NCBI GenBank assembly: GCA_963772935.1 | Contig: CAVYZK010000008.1 | Location: forward strand, 62,001 to 126,000 | Origin: JANNNF01 sp963772935 | Lineage (GTDB): Bacteria > Pseudomonadota > Alphaproteobacteria > Rhodobacterales > Rhodobacteraceae | Reading direction: 5' to 3' | DNA length: 64,000 bases | Part shown: piece by piece, positions 37,272 to 46,668 of the stretch | How positions within the stretch are numbered: the stretch's first letter is position 1 | How the letters are laid out: every line of letters begins with the position of its first letter | The notes under the pieces: generated by a model | Seen by the model: the letters and a program-made list of their open reading frames with translations, nothing else | The model's database searches: none | What the model was told of the DNA's origin: nothing | Translations under genes and position numbers: made by a program

Positions 37272-38606
37272 TTACCAGTTGTCTTTGAACCATTTGACAG
37301 CCCGTTTCAGTGACCGCGCGGGGTAGCGTTCGGCGGGAATCTCGAAATCCCACCATTCGTCTTGCGGGTGGGCGGCGAACAGGCACAGCCCGACTGCAGA
37401 CCCGAAGGCAGGCCCGGTTGCGGCTTGTGGCAGACCCTGCACACGCAAAGGCCGCCCCAGACGCACCCTCTGGCCCAGGATACGCGCGGCCAAACCGTCC
37501 AGCCCAGGGATCTGGCTTGCGCCCCCGGTCAGCACGATCTGCTGGCTGGGCAGGTGATCAAAGCCCGCCGCATCCAGCCGCGCGCGGGTTTCTTCCAGAA
37601 TTTCCTCGACCCGGGGCCGCATGATCCCGATCAACTCGGTCCGCGAAACTTGCCGACGGTCTTTCTCCCAGTCGCCACTATCGCCGCCAATGTCGATCAT
37701 CTCACGATCATCCATGCCGGTGGCATAAAGTCCGCCGAAGCGTGTCTTGATGCGCTCTGCCGTGGCCATATCGACCTGCAAGCCCATCGAGATATCGGAC
37801 GTCACATGATCACCGCCCATGCGCACGCTATCCGCATAGATCATGTGTTTCTTCATGAAGATCGAAATGCCAGTGGCCCCGCCGCCCATGTCGATGCAGG
37901 CGGCCCCCAGTTCCTGTTCATCCTCCACAAGGCTGGAAATGCCCGAGACATAGGCCGAAGACGCAATCCCCGCCAGTTCCAGATCGCAGCGCTTGATGCA
38001 ATACAGCAGGTTCTGCACCACCGACCCATCGACCGACAGCAGGTGCATGTCGCAGGCCAGCCGGTTGCCGATCTGCCCGCGCGGGTCGCCCAGACCCGTG
38101 CGATGATCCAGCGCAAAGTTCACCGGCTGCGCGTGCATCACTTCACGGCCATGGCCGATATCGGGCACATCGCAGGCGGCCAGAACGCTTGCCACGTCCT
38201 GTTCCGTCACCACCGAGTCCTGCAAGTCCCACTCGCCCGCCAGCCCATAGCTGCGCGGTTCCGCACCTGAAAAACAGGCGATCACATGGTCCACCCGCAC
38301 GTTCGCCATCTTCTGCGCCGCCTGTACGGCGGTGCGGATGGCGCGTTCGGTTTCGTTCATAACGGCGATCTCGCCAAAGCGCACCCCGCGCGACCGGGTG
38401 GTGGCAGCACCAATCACCCGGAACTGCGACTGTCCCGCCATGGGACCGACGCCATCCGCCTCGCGCAGCTTGTCCGGCCCGTCAAAGCGCAGGATCAGGC
38501 AGGCGATCTTGCTGGTGCCCACGTCAAGAATAGCTATCACACCGCGCTGCATGGCCGCCTTGCGCATATTCCGCATGGCCCGCTGGGATTGATAGAGATC
38601 GGTCAT
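37272..38606 (-). CDS. ftsA: Cell division protein FtsA
   Basis: Actin-like protein of 444 residues that tethers FtsZ to the membrane. The phosphate-1 region (GVIAILDVGTSKIACLIL), the ATP-binding blocks (AACIDMGGGATGISIF) and adenosine motif (IVLTGGASQIPG) are clear. The C-terminal amphipathic membrane-targeting sequence is SLKRAVKWFKDNW. The start overlaps the ftsQ stop by four bases. Confidence 0.96.
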   Translation of the reverse strand: MTDLYQSQRAMRNMRKAAMQRGVIAILDVGTSKIACLILRFDGPDKLREADGVGPMAGQSQFRVIGAATTRSRGVRFGEIAVMNETERAIRTAVQAAQKMANVRVDHVIACFSGAEPRSYGLAGEWDLQDSVVTEQDVASVLAACDVPDIGHGREVMHAQPVNFALDHRTGLGDPRGQIGNRLACDMHLLSVDGSVVQNLLYCIKRCDLELAGIASSAYVSGISSLVEDEQELGAACIDMGGGATGISIFMKKHMIYADSVRMGGDHVTSDISMGLQVDMATAERIKTRFGGLYATGMDDREMIDIGGDSGDWEKDRRQVSRTELIGIMRPRVEEILEETRARLDAAGFDHLPSQQIVLTGGASQIPGLDGLAARILGQRVRLGRPLRVQGLPQAATGPAFGSAVGLCLFAAHPQDEWWDFEIPAERYPARSLKRAVKWFKDNW

Positions 38607-39502
38607 AATTCGTTCTCCACTGGCTCGATCCCTTGGGCGCGGCGCAATTCGACAAAGGCGAAGGGCGTCAGACGCACAGTGGGGCGATGTTCATTTCTAA
38701 GGTCGATGGTTGACAGGGCACGGGCAAGAATGTCTTGCGCCTTGTCCAGCACAAGCAGGCGTTCCAGGGCGCGCACCGGGTTGTCTGCGGGCAGATTGAT
38801 GCGCTGGTCGCGGTCAAGGATGATATCCCACCGCCGCGCGCCCACGCGGATCATGCCCCGGATGCGCGGCGACAGCGGGGTGGCTGCGGCCAGAATTTCC
38901 AGCGCCTCGTCCGTGGCAAGATCAGCCCCCTGCCCCGCAATCAGCGGCAGGTCGGGTCGGTCGGTGCGCGAGCCAAGACTGGCGACGCGGTGGCCGCTGT
39001 CATCCAGCATTTCCAGGGCTTCGTCATGACGCCACACCAGCACGGGCTGGCGTTCGGTGATCAGCACCTGCAAAATTCCACCCGACCGGACCCGCAACTC
39101 GGCCTGCTTCACAGCATCCAGCCCTTCGATGCGCAGGCGGGCAGCGTCCAGATCCATGTCAAACGACGATTGCGGCAGGGACAGGGCCAGCTTGCCCCGC
39201 ACAGCCTCGGCCAGTTCATCTGACGCGCCTTCCACCGATACAAGGCTGACCATGAATTCGGGGCGCTGTTCAAACTTGGTGCGCAGATCGGTGAAGGCCC
39301 CGGTCAGTGCATCCCGGCGCGTCTGGTCCGCCAGATACAGACCCGTAGCCGCCAGCACGACCAGCGTCGGCAGCCCGACACGAAACATCGTCCGGAACAA
39401 CGGCGTCAGCATCAACCGCTGGCGGCGATAGGCCCACCGGCTGGGGGCCGGATCGCGGCGCAGGGTTTCAGCCAGACGCTTGGGGGCTCTTAACGATTGC
39501 AT
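38603..39502 (-). CDS. ftsQ: Cell division protein FtsQ
   Basis: Divisome protein of 299 residues with an N-terminal cytoplasmic segment, one transmembrane helix (VGLPTLVVLAATGLYLA), a POTRA domain (MVSLVSVEGASDELAEAV) and the beta domain containing LQVLITERQPVLVW. The ATG at 39502 (MQSLRAPKRLAE) overlaps the end of ddl by 13 bases. Confidence 0.93.
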   Translation of the reverse strand: MQSLRAPKRLAETLRRDPAPSRWAYRRQRLMLTPLFRTMFRVGLPTLVVLAATGLYLADQTRRDALTGAFTDLRTKFEQRPEFMVSLVSVEGASDELAEAVRGKLALSLPQSSFDMDLDAARLRIEGLDAVKQAELRVRSGGILQVLITERQPVLVWRHDEALEMLDDSGHRVASLGSRTDRPDLPLIAGQGADLATDEALEILAAATPLSPRIRGMIRVGARRWDIILDRDQRINLPADNPVRALERLLVLDKAQDILARALSTIDLRNEHRPTVRLTPFAFVELRRAQGIEPVENEL

Positions 39503-40386
39503 GAGGCATCCTTCACGATCCAGTCGCACAATTGCGGGAACGACATCCCCATGAAGGCCGCCTGTTCGGGGGCAAGCGAAGTGGGCGTCATGCCGGGCTG
39601 GGTGTTGGTTTCGAGCAAGATCAACCCGTCAAGCCCCCGGGCTTCGTCCCAACGAAAATCGGTACGGCTGAGGCCCCGGCACCCAAGGGCCGCGTGGGCG
39701 CGCAGGGCATAATCCATGCAGGCGGCCTGAACGTCATCTGGCAGAGCAGCGGGCAAAATGTGGCGGCTCCCACCAGTCTTGTATTTGGCATCATAGTCAT
39801 ACCAGCCGTCGGTCAGAATATCGGTCACACACAGCGCGCGGTCGCCCAGCACGGAAACCGTCAGTTCCCGCCCCGGCGCATAGGTTTCAACCATCACCAC
39901 ATCGGGCATGGTTTCGGCCAGACGCGGCGCATTGCTGCCGGGATGCACGATATAGACCCCGACGGATGATCCTTCATTGTTGGGCTTGACCACATAGGGC
40001 GGCGGCAGAACGTGGCCTGCTGCCACCTCATCCTTGCTCGCCAGCACCGATTGCACGATAGGCAGACCAGCCGAGACATAGGCGGCTTTCGCGCGCGCCT
40101 TGTCCATCGCCAGGGCCGAGGCCAGAACGCCCGAATGGGTATAGGGAATGCGCAGCCATTCCAGCATGCCTTGCACGCAGCCGTCTTCACCGAACCGGCC
40201 ATGCAGGGCGTTGAAACAGACATCGGGTTGGATTTCGGCCAAACGCGCGGCAAGATCGGGGCCGCAATCGACCTCAATCACCTCATACCCCGCCTCGCGC
40301 AACGCTGCTGCACAGGCCTTGCCTGTGGACAGAGACACCTCCCGCTCTGCGGAAGTGCCACCTTTCAGTACCGCCACACGGGACAT
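39490..40386 (-). CDS. ddl: D-alanine-D-alanine ligase
   Basis: ATP-grasp enzyme of 298 residues making the D-Ala-D-Ala dipeptide. Blocks: VAVLKGGTSAEREVSLSTG, FNALHGRFGEDGCVQGMLE, PYVVKPNNEGSSVGV and LLETNTQPGMTPTSL. The ATG at 40386 (MSRVAVLKGG) is the family-like start. Confidence 0.96.
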   Translation of the reverse strand: MSRVAVLKGGTSAEREVSLSTGKACAAALREAGYEVIEVDCGPDLAARLAEIQPDVCFNALHGRFGEDGCVQGMLEWLRIPYTHSGVLASALAMDKARAKAAYVSAGLPIVQSVLASKDEVAAGHVLPPPYVVKPNNEGSSVGVYIVHPGSNAPRLAETMPDVVMVETYAPGRELTVSVLGDRALCVTDILTDGWYDYDAKYKTGGSRHILPAALPDDVQAACMDYALRAHAALGCRGLSRTDFRWDEARGLDGLILLETNTQPGMTPTSLAPEQAAFMGMSFPQLCDWIVKDASCNR

Positions 40387-40463
40387 CTTGCCTGATGCGC
40401 CCGCCATTCTCTGCCTCGTCCGGGTCTTTGGCGACCCGTTATCTTATTATTCAGTCTTGATTT

Positions 40464-41388
40464 TCACCGGGCCGGTTCGCCGACCCTCATGATTTCCCAC
40501 TCTAGCGTGATACCGCTCTGTAGGAAAACCCTTTTTCGCACGTCCTCCCCCAGATTTTCGAGGTCTGCGGCAGTGGCACCCCCGATGTTGATCAGAAAGT
40601 TCGAGTGCATCTGGCTCATCTGCGCGCCACCAACCGTGGCCCCGCGCATTCCGGCGTCATCAATCACCTTCCACGCCTTCAGATCCTGCACATCGTCAGC
40701 GCGACCTGTGCTGGAAAACCCGGCCGGATTGCGGAAGGTGGACCCGGCTGAACGGTCCTTGGTGGGCTGGCTTGCATCGCGCTTGGCGATCTGGTCGGCC
40801 ATCCGCGCTTCCAGTACCGCCGGGTCACCATGGGCGGCACGAAAGGTCGCCCCGATGATCACTGCCCCCTCGGGCAGGTCGGACTGGCGATAGCGCAGGT
40901 TCAGGTCGGCGGCGGCAAGGGTTTCTATCTGGCCAGCCCGGGTGACAATGCGGATATGCGTCAGATGATCCGCGACATAAGACCCGTAACACCCCGCGTT
41001 CATCCGCACCGCCCCGCCGATGCTGCCGGGAATGGTACGCAGAAAGGTCAGGTCCAGCCCCGCCTCAGCCGCTTTTCTGGCCACATGCGCATCAAGGCAC
41101 GCGGCCCCTGCGGTGACGGTTTCGCCATCCGTAGAAATGGAATTGAACCCCCGCCCCAACCGGATCACCACCGCCCGGATACCGCCATCCCGCACGATCA
41201 GGTTTGACCCCACGCCGATCGGAAAAACCGGAACGGCCGGGTCGAGCGCGGCAAGGAAGCGCCGCCAGATCGGCCTCATCTGCGGGCTGAAACAACCAGT
41301 CCGCCGGGCCGCCGACACGCAGCCATGTCAGGTCCGCAAGGGGACGATTGGGGGTCAGCGGGCCGCGCGGGGTGGGAAGATCATTCAT
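40464..41388 (-). CDS. murB: UDP-N-acetylmuramate dehydrogenase MurB (frameshifted)
   Basis: FAD enzyme of about 308 residues that reduces UDP-GlcNAc-enolpyruvate. Start MNDLPTPRGPLTPNRPLAD at 41388. Blocks: TWLRVGGPADWLFQP, PVFPIGVGSNLIVRDGG, TIPGSIGGAVRMNAGCYG and KDRSAGSTFRNPAG. The frame breaks near 41260: DEADLAA must join FLAALDPAVPV, which works with one extra base; length is 3n+1. The gene is essential, so an error is likely. Confidence 0.92.
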
Positions 41389-42124
41389 GCCCCATTTTTT
41401 GCGGCTTTTGACCGCCACGCGCAAGGGGGGGCCCGTCTTTCGGCGCAGACATCAATGCGACAATCCGCTGCCCGATGGCTTGGCTGCCCTTCACCGACGG
41501 GTGGATCAGATCGACCTGATGGTAGGATTTGTCCTTATAGGGCACAAGGTCCGCCAGCAGCAGATACTGCATCCCGGGCTCCAGCGCCGCCAGACGCTGC
41601 ATCCGGCGGTCCAGTTCATTGCCCGCAGGGCCGCAGGATTTGATCAGCGTCTGCACCCCCGGATTGCGCAGATAGCCGGTGTAGATCACGCGCGCGCCAT
41701 CACTGACCAGCGTCTTGACCAAGGCCGGAATGGCCCCGCTGCGCCCGTCGGGGGAAATCAAGCGGTTCATCACCCCGTCACAGCGCCCACAGCCACAGCC
41801 GAACAGCAGATCATTGCCACCGCCGTTCATCACGACAAAATCCCACGGGCCGGGGCGGTATTGCTTGGGAATGTTCAACCCCGCACTGCCGGAAATCGGC
41901 AAGGCATAGAAATAGCGCGCACCGGGCACGGACTTGTCCACCACCTCGCGCCCCAGACCCGCCTCGATGATATCGGCCACCGACTGCCCCGAGGCCCGGT
42001 TCGATGCCATCATGGAATCGCCGAGCAACAAAATCCTTGCCTCACCGTCGCGCGGCACAGGCTCGCCGCAACTGAGCAGCAGGAACAGGGCGACAAGGGA
42101 CACAAGCTTCGCAAACATCGTCAC
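41381..42124 (-). CDS. SGNH/GDSL-family hydrolase lipoprotein
   Basis: Protein of 247 residues with a lipoprotein signal peptide (LVSLVALFLLLSCG) and SGNH-hydrolase blocks: GDSMMAS (nucleophile Ser), GGGND (block III) and DLIHPSVKGSQAIGQRIV (catalytic Asp-His). It overlaps the start of murB by eight bases and lies downstream of the DUF2484 pair, so it is embedded in the mur operon. Its position suggests a cell-wall-related esterase, perhaps on O-acetylated peptidoglycan, which is inference. Confidence 0.9.
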   Translation of the reverse strand: MTMFAKLVSLVALFLLLSCGEPVPRDGEARILLLGDSMMASNRASGQSVADIIEAGLGREVVDKSVPGARYFYALPISGSAGLNIPKQYRPGPWDFVVMNGGGNDLLFGCGCGRCDGVMNRLISPDGRSGAIPALVKTLVSDGARVIYTGYLRNPGVQTLIKSCGPAGNELDRRMQRLAALEPGMQYLLLADLVPYKDKSYHQVDLIHPSVKGSQAIGQRIVALMSAPKDGPPLARGGQKPQKMGHE

Positions 42125-42192
42125 ACTCTTTTGCCGGACCGGGTGGGTAGTGCCGCCTTATCCGGGGGCTTTGCGGCAGAGTTGTGACGTCC

Positions 42193-42456
42193 CTATTCCG
42201 CCGGTTCCTCGCCCTTCACCGTCCGCTTGACCCACCGCCACAGATACACCACCGGCCAACGCAGCACGCTTGCGCCCCCCGCCAGAATGACCATGCCCCA
42301 GATCGGGCCGTTCACATAGGTGACCCAACCGACCAGAGGAATGCCAAGGGCGATCAGCGCATAGGCGTTGCGCCAGTGCTGGTCGCGGCTGGGGAACATG
42401 GCGATCACGTTGGCCGCGATCAGCCAAAGGAACGCGGCGATCAGGGGGAGGGTCAT
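42193..42456 (-). CDS. DUF2484 family membrane protein (second copy)
   Basis: Protein of 87 residues with three hydrophobic segments (MTLPLIAAFLWLIAANVIAMFPSR ... ). It is paralogous to the upstream neighbour, with which it overlaps by four bases. DUF2484 genes occur in pairs between murC and murB in Rhodobacteraceae; function unknown. The longer frame to 42753 is out of frame with the neighbour and rejected. Confidence 0.88.
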   Translation of the reverse strand: MTLPLIAAFLWLIAANVIAMFPSRDQHWRNAYALIALGIPLVGWVTYVNGPIWGMVILAGGASVLRWPVVYLWRWVKRTVKGEEPAE

Positions 42457-42731
42457 GGTTTGGTGTCCCCTTCCAATTCGGATGGCAATTGCACGGGCAG
42501 GCCCATGGCTTTGCGGGCAAAGTAGATCAGCGGGTTGCGGAACATCGACAGGAAGGCAGCCATCGCGGCCACACCGATCCAGACCCCATGCTGCCAGCCG
42601 ATCCAGCAGATCAGCAGCGGCGCGAGGATCAGCAGGGTGATGCCCGGGGCATATTGGCGGCGCATGGGCAACATCGCCGTGACCGTGGCGGCCAGCACCC
42701 AAAAGCAGCCCGCGATCAAGGGGGGGCTCAT
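42453..42731 (-). CDS. DUF2484 family membrane protein (first copy)
   Basis: Protein of 92 residues (MSPPLIAGCFWVLAATVTAMLPMRR ... ) with three hydrophobic segments. Shared positions with the second copy (PLIA.FW..A..V.AM.P.R) show a tandem duplication. It is preceded by two perfect palindromes between murC and this gene. Confidence 0.9.
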   Translation of the reverse strand: MSPPLIAGCFWVLAATVTAMLPMRRQYAPGITLLILAPLLICWIGWQHGVWIGVAAMAAFLSMFRNPLIYFARKAMGLPVQLPSELEGDTKP

Positions 42732-42750
42732 GCGACCACCGTGGGGCGGC

Positions 42751-42794
42751 CAAGTTTCTTCGAAGAAACTTGCAAAATCCTTCGAAGGATTTTG
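42751..42794. repeat. Two abutting perfect 22-bp palindromes centred on TTCGAA
   Basis: The first palindrome (42751-42772) has half-site CAAGTTTCTTC; the second (42773-42794) has half-site CAAAATCCTTC. Both are perfect and they abut with no spacer, eight bases after the murC stop. As RNA they would form two strong adjacent hairpins inside the dcw transcript. Confidence 0.75.
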
Positions 42795-42801
42795 GCCCCG
42801 G

Positions 42802-44214
42802 TCATGCCGCCTGCCCCATCAACCGGGCGGGCAAGCCATTGGCCCAGCCCGAAATCGTGCCCGCCCCAAGGCAGACGACCATGTCGCCAGGCCGCGCCTG
42901 TTCGCGCACCAGCCGTGCAAGGTCAGCCTCGTCCATGATGGCCCGCGCATGGCGGTGGCCATGGGCGATCAGCCCGGCCACCAGATCATCGCGGCTGGCC
43001 CCTGCAATCGGATCTTCGCCTGCGGCATAGACCTCGGCAATTGCGACTACATCCGCCTCGTTGAAGCAGGTACAGAAATCCTCAAACAGGCTGTGCAGGC
43101 GGGTGTAGCGGTGCGGTTGATGCACGGCGATGACACGGCCCTTGGTCGATTGCCGCGCGGCGCGCAGTACGGCGGCAATTTCCACGGGGTGGTGACCGTA
43201 ATCGTCGATGATCGTCACGCCGCCGACCTCGGCCACCTTGGTAAAGCGCCGGTTGACGCCCGCGAATCCGGCCAGCGCCTCGCGGATCTCATCCTTCTTC
43301 ATGCCCAGATGGCGGGCGACGGCGACCGCTGACAGGGCATTGCTGACGTTGTGATCGCCGGGCATCGGCAGGGTGCAGCCTTCGATCACGGCCCCCTGCC
43401 CTTCGCCCTGCAAGGCGATGTCGAAATGCGCCACGCCATTTTCATAGGTCAGGTTCAGCGCCCGCACATCGGCCTGCGCGTTGAAACCGAAGGTCACGAT
43501 ACGGCGGTCGGTCACACGGCCCACCAGCGCCTGAACCTCGGCATGGTCGGTGCAGCAGACGGCAAGACCATAGAACGGGATGTTCGACACGAAATCATAG
43601 AAGCCTTTGCGCAGCGCATCAAAGGTGCCCCAATGCTCCATATGCTCGGGGTCGATGTTGGTGACGATGGCGATGGTGGCGGGCAGGCGGTTGAACGACC
43701 CGTCGCTCTCATCCGCCTCGACCACCATCCACTCGCCTGCCCCGGCCCGTGCATTGGACCCGTAGGCGTGGATCACGCCGCCGTTGATGACCGTGGGGTC
43801 AAACCCGCCTTTGTCCAGCAGGGTTGCCACCATCGTCGTCGTTGTCGTCTTGCCATGGGTGCCCGCGATGGCAATGTTGGACCGCAGGCGCATCAGTTCG
43901 GCCAGCATCTCCGCCCGGCGCACCACGGGCAGGCCGCGACGGCGCGCCTCCTCCAGTTCCGGGTTGCCCTTCTTGATGGCAGAAGAAATCACCACCACCG
44001 CGGCCTCACCAATATTCTCGGCCCTCTGCCCCTCAAAGAACGCAGCGCCCAAGGCGACCAGCCGGTCGGTGATCTTGCTGGCCTTGGCGTCCGATCCCTG
44101 CACGGCGAAGCCTTGGGTCATCAGCACCTCGGCGATCCCCGACATGCCGATGCCGCCGATGCCGACGAAATGAATAGGCCCCAGTTCCATGGGAAGTTTG
44201 GTCGCGGCGCTCAT
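42802..44214 (-). CDS. murC: UDP-N-acetylmuramate-L-alanine ligase
   Basis: Mur ligase of 470 residues adding L-Ala to UDP-MurNAc. N-terminal Rossmann motif HFVGIGGIGMSGIAEVL, ATP-binding GTHGKTTTTTMVATLL, and central/C-terminal blocks DESDGSFNRL and IIDDYGHHPVEI. The start MSAATKLPMELGP overlaps murG's end by four bases. Confidence 0.97.
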   Translation of the reverse strand: MSAATKLPMELGPIHFVGIGGIGMSGIAEVLMTQGFAVQGSDAKASKITDRLVALGAAFFEGQRAENIGEAAVVVISSAIKKGNPELEEARRRGLPVVRRAEMLAELMRLRSNIAIAGTHGKTTTTTMVATLLDKGGFDPTVINGGVIHAYGSNARAGAGEWMVVEADESDGSFNRLPATIAIVTNIDPEHMEHWGTFDALRKGFYDFVSNIPFYGLAVCCTDHAEVQALVGRVTDRRIVTFGFNAQADVRALNLTYENGVAHFDIALQGEGQGAVIEGCTLPMPGDHNVSNALSAVAVARHLGMKKDEIREALAGFAGVNRRFTKVAEVGGVTIIDDYGHHPVEIAAVLRAARQSTKGRVIAVHQPHRYTRLHSLFEDFCTCFNEADVVAIAEVYAAGEDPIAGASRDDLVAGLIAHGHRHARAIMDEADLARLVREQARPGDMVVCLGAGTISGWANGLPARLMGQAA

Positions 44215-45305
44215 GGGGTGTGTCCTTCGGCGAGGGTCAGAACGAGTGTCACCAACCGGTCGGTGGCATCGGGGCGTGCAATGGCCAACGCGGCGCGGGC
44301 CATCTGTTCGGCCAGTCGCGGCTGGCCCAGAACCTCGGCCATCTGACGGCTGAGGCCGCCCGCGTCAAGCAGGTTTTCCGATATCAGGATGGCTGCCCCG
44401 CCCTGCACCAACCCCTGCGCATTGGCGGTCTGATGGTCGCCGGTGGCCGCAGCAAAGGGGATCAGGATCGACGGGCGGCCAATGACGCTGATATCGGCAA
44501 CCGACGACGCCCCGGCCCGGCTGATCACCAGTTGGGCCTCTGACAGGCGGCGGGGAATATCGGTGAAGAAGGGCTGTACATCGGCGTCAATGCCCGCAGC
44601 CTCATAGGCGGCAATCGCGCGGGCAGCGTCCTCGGCGCGCGCCTGATGCGCCACCCGCAGGTTCTGGCGCAAGTTTTCGGGCAAGGCGGCCACGGCAGCG
44701 GGCACCACGTCGGACAATATACGCGCGCCTTGGCTGCCACCGATCACCAGCAGGCTCATCGGGTAATCGCCGGGTGGGATATAGCCCGCCCCGGCCCGGT
44801 CCAGCACGGCTTGCCGCACCGGGTTGCCGGTATGTTCGCCCGTCACGCCATTGGGCAACGGCGTGGGCCAGGTGCCGCAGGCCACCTTGCTGACCTTTGC
44901 GGCAAACAGTTGGTTCACCCGCCCCAATACGCCGTTCTGTTCATGGATCATCCGGGGACGGCGCAGAATGACCGCCGCCGACAGCGCCGGGATCGACGGA
45001 TAGCCGCCAAACCCCACCACCACCGCAGGCTTGTCCTGCCACATCGACCAGACAGCCCCCGCAATACCGCCCGCAATCCGTAGCGGCACCATGGCCTTCG
45101 CCGCCAACCCGCCCCGCGCAAAGGTGGCCGACGCCACCTGCTCGATCACCACCTCTGCCGGAAAGCCGCCCGCATAGCGCGCGCCGCGATCATCGGTGGA
45201 CAGCTTGACCCGCCAACCGCGCGCGATCATCGCCTCTGCCAGCGCCTGCGCGGGGAACATATGCCCGCCCGTACCGCCCGCCGCGATCAGCAGCAAAGGT
45301 GCCAT
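44211..45305 (-). CDS. murG: UDP-N-acetylglucosamine-undecaprenyl-PP-MurNAc-pentapeptide transferase MurG
   Basis: Peripheral inner-membrane glycosyltransferase of 364 residues completing lipid II. N-terminal GGTGGHMFPAQALAE, C-terminal donor-site blocks VIGGSQGARIL, SRAGASSVADISVIGRPSILIPFA. The start overlaps ftsW's stop at 45305. Confidence 0.97.
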   Translation of the reverse strand: MAPLLLIAAGGTGGHMFPAQALAEAMIARGWRVKLSTDDRGARYAGGFPAEVVIEQVASATFARGGLAAKAMVPLRIAGGIAGAVWSMWQDKPAVVVGFGGYPSIPALSAAVILRRPRMIHEQNGVLGRVNQLFAAKVSKVACGTWPTPLPNGVTGEHTGNPVRQAVLDRAGAGYIPPGDYPMSLLVIGGSQGARILSDVVPAAVAALPENLRQNLRVAHQARAEDAARAIAAYEAAGIDADVQPFFTDIPRRLSEAQLVISRAGASSVADISVIGRPSILIPFAAATGDHQTANAQGLVQGGAAILISENLLDAGGLSRQMAEVLGQPRLAEQMARAALAIARPDATDRLVTLVLTLAEGHTP

Positions 45306-46468
45306 CAGCGCCCCCGCTTGAAGATGTCACTCATCTTGTCCCGTGGCCGCGCGCGGGTCAGCGCCAGCAGCATGCCCACCGTCATGCCCGCCGCGATCAC
45401 CGAAGACCCGCCATAGCTGACAAACGGCAGGGTCATCCCCTTGGCGGGCAGCAGACGCACCGCCACCCCCATGTTGATCATCGCCTGCACGCCGAACACG
45501 CAGGCCAGACCCGCCCCCGCCAACCGGATGAACGGATCACGTTCCTGCATCAGCCGCAGCAAGGACCGCACCACGATCACGCCGTACAGCGCAATGATGC
45601 ACAGCACCAGGATCAGGCCATATTCCTCAGCCGCCACCGCGATGATGAAATCGGTATGGGCATCGGGCAGCGACCATTTCACCTGGCCTTCCCCCACCCC
45701 CACGCCAAAGAACCCGCCTTCCTGAATCGCGTTGGCCGCATAGCCAAGCTGGGTACGCGGGTCAACGTCGGGCGAGAGGAACCCGTTGATACGGCGGGCA
45801 AAATGTTCCGAGCTTTCATAGGCCGCAAAGCCGCCGACAGCCACAATCCCCGACACCACCACGATCAGCAGCATGGGGGCACCCGCGATGAAATAGATCA
45901 CCCCCCACGAAAACAGCACCAGCGCCGATTGGCCGAAATCCGGCTGCATCGCCAGAAAGCCCACCACGATCATCGCCAGCAGAAAGGACACCGTCTTGCC
46001 GGGCGGGCCGTTCAGGTCGGTCGAGGCCGCCATCAGCCAGCCGCAGACCACCACAAACCCGGGCTTCAGGAATTCTGATGGCTGAAAGCTGGCAAAGCCA
46101 AAGCTGAACCAGCGCACCGCCCCTTTGCCGAAATCGGTGCCGAACACCGGCAGCAGCATCAGCGCCACCATCGAGGCCGCAAACCCCAACACTCCCAACC
46201 GGCGCACCATCACCGGCGACAGCATCGAGGCCCCGACCATCGCCGCAAGGGCCATGCCGCCAAAGAACGCCTGCCGCTGCACATAATAGAACGGCTCCAG
46301 CCCGTTGCGGCTGGCCAAGGGCACCGAGGCCGCAAGGCCCAGCAGCAGCCCGATGCCGAACAGCACGAACACACAGGTCAGCGACCATTTGTCGATGGTC
46401 CGCCACCAACGGGGAAGAATAGGTTCCGTAACCCGTACCGGGTTGGAGCCATAGACCATTTCAGTCAT
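45305..46468 (-). CDS. ftsW: Peptidoglycan glycosyltransferase FtsW
   Basis: SEDS-family polymerase of 387 residues with about ten transmembrane helices. Family blocks are FQPSEFLKPGFVV, RINGFLSPDVDPRTQLGYAANAIQEGGFFGVGVGEG and LPFVSYGGSSVIAAG. It follows murD after a gap that holds a palindromic repeat and a GGATATTT element. Confidence 0.96.
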   Translation of the reverse strand: MTEMVYGSNPVRVTEPILPRWWRTIDKWSLTCVFVLFGIGLLLGLAASVPLASRNGLEPFYYVQRQAFFGGMALAAMVGASMLSPVMVRRLGVLGFAASMVALMLLPVFGTDFGKGAVRWFSFGFASFQPSEFLKPGFVVVCGWLMAASTDLNGPPGKTVSFLLAMIVVGFLAMQPDFGQSALVLFSWGVIYFIAGAPMLLIVVVSGIVAVGGFAAYESSEHFARRINGFLSPDVDPRTQLGYAANAIQEGGFFGVGVGEGQVKWSLPDAHTDFIIAVAAEEYGLILVLCIIALYGVIVVRSLLRLMQERDPFIRLAGAGLACVFGVQAMINMGVAVRLLPAKGMTLPFVSYGGSSVIAAGMTVGMLLALTRARPRDKMSDIFKRGR

Positions 46469-46577
46469 GGGAAAACCGCCTGATTTGCCTGCTCTGCCTT
46501 TGCCCGGATGTACCCCCGGATCATTTGGAAAAGAGTAGCGGCAAATCGGACTTAACGCTAGTGCAGAATCCGCCCGG

Positions 46578-46647
46578 CACCCCGCCCCCTTTCACATTGG
46601 CGCAAATATCCAGACGCAACGCCGTAGGATGGGCAATCTGCCCATCT
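46578..46647. repeat. GGATATTT element and GTAGGATGGGC palindrome between murD and ftsW
   Basis: Minus-strand GGATATTTGCGCCAATGTG (about 46578-46601) matches the element at 48168 on the other side of murD. GTAGGATGGGCAATCTGCCC lies at 46623-46647. The remaining 200-base gap shows no gene. Confidence 0.6.
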
Positions 46648-46668
46648 CCCCCACCCCCATCTCGCCCG

